From NCBI GenBank assembly GCA_013373265.1, contig JABXIC010000019.1, positions 1 to 32,912 on the forward strand: a DNA stretch of 32,912 nucleotides, given 5' to 3'. A program made the translations under genes and the position numbers. The notes under the pieces are model-generated. The model was not told where the DNA came from and searched no databases. It worked only from the letters and a program-made list of their open reading frames with translations. The DNA is from Methylocystaceae bacterium. Lineage in GTDB: Bacteria > Pseudomonadota > Alphaproteobacteria > Rhodospirillales > Terasakiellaceae. Shown in pieces: positions 28,684-32,912 of the stretch (position 1 is the stretch's first letter; each line of letters begins with the position of its first letter).

Positions 28684-29138
28684 TATTCTTTCACAATCAT
28701 TGCTGTAATAGTGGCTTCTGCCATAAGGGCACCTGCGCTATAGGCCTCACCTTTAAATTTCCATATATTTCCGCGTTGGCGTTCTTTCTGAACTTTGATG
28801 TTCAGTGTATCACCGGGGCCGACAGGTTTTCTAAAGCGACAGCCTTCGATCGACATGAAATATACGAGCTTGCCTTCAATTTCTTCCCCTTCGGTGTGAA
28901 CCACCAAAACAGCAGCAGTTTGTGCCATGGCTTCAACAATCAAGACACCTGGCATGACTGGTTTTGTTGGAAAATGACCTGGGAAAAATGGTTCATTAAT
29001 CGTGACGTTTTTAATCCCTGTTGCAGATTCACCTGCGACAAGGTCTTCAACGCGATCAACCAATAAAAATGGGTATCTATGGGGGATCATTTCCATGATC
29101 CGCATGATGTCAACAGATGTTACGTCCTGATCAGACAT
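28683..29138 (-). CDS. fabZ: 3-hydroxyacyl-[ACP] dehydratase
   Basis: 151 aa; IPHRYPFLLVDRVEDL, IKNVTINEPFFPGHFPTKPVMPGVLIVEAMAQTAAVLV. Confidence 0.98.
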   Translation of the reverse strand: MSDQDVTSVDIMRIMEMIPHRYPFLLVDRVEDLVAGESATGIKNVTINEPFFPGHFPTKPVMPGVLIVEAMAQTAAVLVVHTEGEEIEGKLVYFMSIEGCRFRKPVGPGDTLNIKVQKERQRGNIWKFKGEAYSAGALMAEATITAMIVKE

Positions 29139-29150
29139 GTCTTTGTCCTC

Positions 29151-30164
29151 TTAATTTTTTTTCTTAACTAATTTTGATACTATCGAAATTTGGCGTAGCC
29201 AGTCTCTTTGTGCGATGGCGGGAAAACCACCGACCGTTCTACCCGAAGCGATATTGTTCATGACACCTGCTTTGGCCGCAATTGTGACACCGTCACCAAT
29301 TTCTAAATGTCCTGCAAGTCCTGCTTGTCCAGCAATAACAACAAAATTACCGATTTTAGTACTTCCGGAAACGCCCGCTTGGGACACGATGACACAGCCT
29401 TGACCCAGTTGTACGTTGTGACCGATTTGGACAAGATTATCGATTTGTGTGCCTGCCCCAATGATCGTGTCAGGCCCCGCACCACGATCAATTGTAGTGT
29501 TGGCACCTATATTGACGTGATCATGAATAATGACACGACCGAGTTGAGGGATGCGCACATGACCTTGGACACCACTGGCAAAGCCAAAACCATCCTGACC
29601 AATTTGACACCCGGGATGGATTGTCACTGCATTTGAAATGTGGCTATGCGAAATAGTTACATTTTGTGAAATGACACAGTCTTCACCAATTTTTACACCG
29701 TTATTAATCACACAATTTGCTTTGAGCCACGTGCGATCACCGATCGTGACATTGTCGCCAATATAGACACCTGGTTCGATACAGACACCTGTTCCTATTT
29801 TTGCTGTTGGGCTAATATAGGCTCTTTCAGAGATTTGTTCTGACGGTGTTTGATCTGGATAAAAGGTTCTGGCGATCTTTGCATAAGCCATATAGGGCTC
29901 ATGAGTCAGAAGTAAATTCATGCCTTCTGGAGCTTCATCAGCAAGGTCGGGATGTACAATGCAAAGACCTGCTTGTGAGCCTTTAAAAGTGGTCAAATAT
30001 TTACGGTTATCTAAGAAAGAGACATGGTTGGACTGTGCATGACCAAGGGATGAGACATCATCATATACAGCATCACTATTACCACGAAGTTCAGCATTTG
30101 CGATTTCGGCGAGCTGTGAACCGTTATAAGGGCCTGTGCATGTAAAAAATTTTTTATCAGCCAT
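29151..30164 (-). CDS. lpxD: UDP-3-O-acylglucosamine N-acyltransferase
   Basis: 337 aa; hexapeptide repeats with [59 protein letters not shown]. Confidence 0.97.
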   Translation of the reverse strand: MADKKFFTCTGPYNGSQLAEIANAELRGNSDAVYDDVSSLGHAQSNHVSFLDNRKYLTTFKGSQAGLCIVHPDLADEAPEGMNLLLTHEPYMAYAKIARTFYPDQTPSEQISERAYISPTAKIGTGVCIEPGVYIGDNVTIGDRTWLKANCVINNGVKIGEDCVISQNVTISHSHISNAVTIHPGCQIGQDGFGFASGVQGHVRIPQLGRVIIHDHVNIGANTTIDRGAGPDTIIGAGTQIDNLVQIGHNVQLGQGCVIVSQAGVSGSTKIGNFVVIAGQAGLAGHLEIGDGVTIAAKAGVMNNIASGRTVGGFPAIAQRDWLRQISIVSKLVKKKN

Positions 30165-30175
30165 GATAACGGATA

Positions 30176-30727
30176 CTATTTCTCAGAAATTGTAATTTTA
30201 GGAAGTTTCTTATTCAATTCTGCGATCACCTGATCGGTAATGTCGAAATCGTCTGCAACAATGACGGTTTGTTCTCTGCGCAGTACAAGCGAATAGCTTT
30301 TTTCTTTTGATATATTCAAAATAATTTTGCTAAGTTCTTGCATGATTTTTTGTTTAGCTTGGTTTTGTGCGATTTGTAGGCTTTGATTTTTCTGCTGAAC
30401 ATTTTTTTGAACTTCTAGAACCTTCTGTTCAAATTTACGGCGTTCTGCATTAAATGCTTCGGCACTTAAGAGAGTTTGTTTCTGTGCGAGTTCTTGATTT
30501 GAATTGCGTAAATCGGTTTCATCTTTTTGTACTTCTTTACGATATTTTTCACGAATCTTCTGGATTTGATCGTTTACACTTTTAGGCGCACTCGCAGTGG
30601 CCAATATCTTTTGAAAATCGACAATCGCTATATTTAAAGGAACCTGTTGAGCATGTGCTGAGGCTGAAAGAACACAGACACCAAAGCAAAAAATGCCAGC
30701 AAATTTGAAGAAACGGACTAAAGTCAT
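30176..30727 (-). CDS. skp: OmpH/Skp-family periplasmic chaperone
   Basis: 183 aa; signal peptide, [57 protein letters not shown] coiled coil, located between bamA and lpxD. Confidence 0.92.
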   Translation of the reverse strand: MTLVRFFKFAGIFCFGVCVLSASAHAQQVPLNIAIVDFQKILATASAPKSVNDQIQKIREKYRKEVQKDETDLRNSNQELAQKQTLLSAEAFNAERRKFEQKVLEVQKNVQQKNQSLQIAQNQAKQKIMQELSKIILNISKEKSYSLVLRREQTVIVADDFDITDQVIAELNKKLPKITISEK

Positions 30728-30739
30728 CTTAATATTTTC

Positions 30740-32912
30740 CTAGAAACGGGTTCCAAAACTAAAGCGGAAGTATTCTGTTTTATCATAATCTTCTTTGACA
30801 ACAGGATAAGCAAAATCGATACCGATAGGACCCATCGGGGATATCCAAGCAATACCCAAACCTACTGAAGCGCGCATTGAACTGGCATCAAGGGTATTTG
30901 TATTGGTTGGGTTGATTTCTGTAACGGTACCGTAATCACTAAAAGCAATACCTGAAATTTGATATTCGTTGGGTAAGCCTAAGGGGAAACGAAGTTCTGT
31001 GGATCCATTAAAGACATACTCACCACCAAGTGCATCTGATGTTAAATTATCACGCGGCCCTACCCCGCTTGTTTCAAAGCCTCGTAAATTATCACCACCT
31101 AAGAAATATCGATTTTGAAGTTTAACATCTTCTCCCAAACCGAGAATATGTCCGGCTCTTGCGCTTGTGCTTAAAATCCACAGGTCATCTAGCGGGTAAT
31201 AATAGGAGCCTGATAGCGAGTTTTGTAAATAAGCGACTGTACCACCAAGACCTGCCACTGTGTCTGTGAGTTGAATTTTGTATCCTTCAGTCGGTAAAGT
31301 TTTGCTATCGCGTTTGTCATATGTGAGAGCATGAGTCACTGCAGAGGTAACTTCTGTACCGTTTTGTGATTTAATCAGAGTTGAAGCATTAGAATCAATG
31401 TTTTCAATAGTCGTTTCATCAATTTTGTAGCTCCATGCTTGCGTTGTATAATCAGAAAACGGATAACTCGCTCGCAAAACAAGTCCTTGTTTTGCGATGT
31501 CATACGAACTTGAATCTTGAAGTTCTTGCGTTATTTTATAAAGATCAAAGCCAGCAGCCAATTCACGATCTAAGAAATAAGGTTCTGTGAAACTTATGTC
31601 AAACTTAGTTTTTTCTGCGGCAACAGAAGCTGAAAAACCTAAACGTTGACCTTTGCCTAGTAAGTTTGCTTCAGAAATACCAAACTCTGCAATAGCTCCA
31701 CTAGTAGTCGAGTAGCCGGCGCCAACAGATAAAGATCCAGTTGATTTTTCTTCAACAGTTACATCAATCACAGTTTGATCGGGTGCATTACCTGGGGATT
31801 GTTGGATATCAACTTTTTCAAAGAAGTTAAGGTCATTGATCCGTTTCTTAGAGCGTTTTAGTTTAGCTGCGTTAAGCGCATCACCTTCGACCAACTGAAA
31901 CTCACGGCGTACAACTTCATCAAGTGTGCGGAAGTTTCCTTTAATGTTGATGCGTTCAACAAATACACGTGGACCTTCTGACACATCAAATGTCAGATTA
32001 ATTTTTCTATTTTCAACATCGCGATCAATTTGAGGCGTAACCTGAACAAAAGGGAAACCTTTGTAGCCAACAACGTCAACAACATCTTCAATCGACTCAT
32101 CAACGGCATCGGCATTGTACCAATCACCGGGCTCTACGACGAGGGTGTCTTTGATTGTTTTTTCATCCATACCTTTGAGTGAGTTTGTTACATTAACTTC
32201 ACCCAATTCGTAACGTGGTCCTTCATCGACCGTATAGGTGATAAAGAATTCTTCGCGTGAGGGACTTAATTCAGCAACAGCAGAGGTTACCTTAAAGTCG
32301 GCATAGCCTCTGGAAAGGTAAAAACGACGCAAAAGTTCTTTGTCGTAGTTTAAGCGGTCAGGATCATAGTTGTCATCGGCTGAGAAGAAGTTATACCAAT
32401 GTGACTCACGGGTTCTAACAACATCGGACAGCTTTCCGTCACTATATTCAGCATTGCCAACAAAGCGAATTTTTTCAACGCCCGTTTGCTCACCTTCTTT
32501 GATTTCAAAAGCTAAATCAACACGGTTTTGGTCAAGTTGGATGACTTTTGGCTCAACCGTTGCCGCAAAACGACCACTGCGGCGGTATAAGGTCAAAATC
32601 CGCTCAACATCTTGTTGAACGCGTGTTCGTGTGTAAATGACACGCGGACGCAATGTGACTTCAGCATCTAAAGTTTCATCATCGATCTTACGGTTGCCTT
32701 CAAAGGCAATGCGGTTGATGACGGGGTTTTCAACGACATTCACAACCAGATTGCTACCTTCTTGTTTGAAGGTCACATCGGCAAACAGGCCTGTTGCAAA
32801 CAGTTTTTTAAGAGACCTGTTGACTTGGTTTGCATTGAAGGTATCGCCTTCCTGAACAGTCAGGTAGGTCCGAATTGTTTCTGGTTCTACGCGCTGCGCA
32901 CCAACAATGGTG
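30740..32912 (-). CDS. bamA: Outer membrane protein assembly factor BamA, 5' end truncated by window edge
   Basis: POTRA repeats and Omp85 barrel (RGFETSGVGPRD, IGIDFAYPVVKEDYDKTEYFRFSFGTRF). The reading frame continues past the track start (32776) to the window end (TIVGAQRVEPETIRTYLTVQEGDTFNANQVNRSLKKLFATGLFADVTFKQ). Confidence 0.97.
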   Translation of the reverse strand, partial: TIVGAQRVEPETIRTYLTVQEGDTFNANQVNRSLKKLFATGLFADVTFKQEGSNLVVNVVENPVINRIAFEGNRKIDDETLDAEVTLRPRVIYTRTRVQQDVERILTLYRRSGRFAATVEPKVIQLDQNRVDLAFEIKEGEQTGVEKIRFVGNAEYSDGKLSDVVRTRESHWYNFFSADDNYDPDRLNYDKELLRRFYLSRGYADFKVTSAVAELSPSREEFFITYTVDEGPRYELGEVNVTNSLKGMDEKTIKDTLVVEPGDWYNADAVDESIEDVVDVVGYKGFPFVQVTPQIDRDVENRKINLTFDVSEGPRVFVERINIKGNFRTLDEVVRREFQLVEGDALNAAKLKRSKKRINDLNFFEKVDIQQSPGNAPDQTVIDVTVEEKSTGSLSVGAGYSTTSGAIAEFGISEANLLGKGQRLGFSASVAAEKTKFDISFTEPYFLDRELAAGFDLYKITQELQDSSSYDIAKQGLVLRASYPFSDYTTQAWSYKIDETTIENIDSNASTLIKSQNGTEVTSAVTHALTYDKRDSKTLPTEGYKIQLTDTVAGLGGTVAYLQNSLSGSYYYPLDDLWILSTSARAGHILGLGEDVKLQNRYFLGGDNLRGFETSGVGPRDNLTSDALGGEYVFNGSTELRFPLGLPNEYQISGIAFSDYGTVTEINPTNTNTLDASSMRASVGLGIAWISPMGPIGIDFAYPVVKEDYDKTEYFRFSFGTRF

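Noticed and set aside
28358-29066. Plus-strand ORFs opposite lpxA/fabZ
   Set aside because: Antisense to two highly conserved genes; no evidence for coding.

Overview
This window looks like core chromosome of an alphaproteobacterium, probably Rhodospirillales-like; that placement is inferred from gene content and order. Recognisable genes in window order: eno (partial), a small periplasmic binding-protein-like gene, kdsA, pyrG, secG, tpiA, a ppiD-like gene, trpE, a copper-associated block on the minus strand (copA-cueR-divergent polysaccharide deacetylase-copZ-like-GDT1/TMEM165-like), trpG, trpD, trpC, moaC, moeA, lexA, comEC, gltX, gltA, an argO/argP-like divergent pair, gloA, and the envelope cluster lpxB-lpxI-lpxA-fabZ-lpxD-skp/ompH-bamA (partial). 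I saw no rRNA, tRNA, CRISPR array, transposase, phage or known defence genes, and no convincing new multi-gene system. The most interesting points are: (i) a compact five-gene copper-linked operon that separates trpE from trpGDC on the opposite strand, has an excellent CueR-type promoter, and includes a deacetylase-like gene and a half-size GDT1-like transporter; (ii) a lexA promoter with one perfect GAAC-N7-GAAC box flanked by two near-perfect GTTC-N7-GTTC-like sites; (iii) a binding-protein-like gene between kdsA and eno; (iv) several strong hairpins and tight or overlapping gene junctions.
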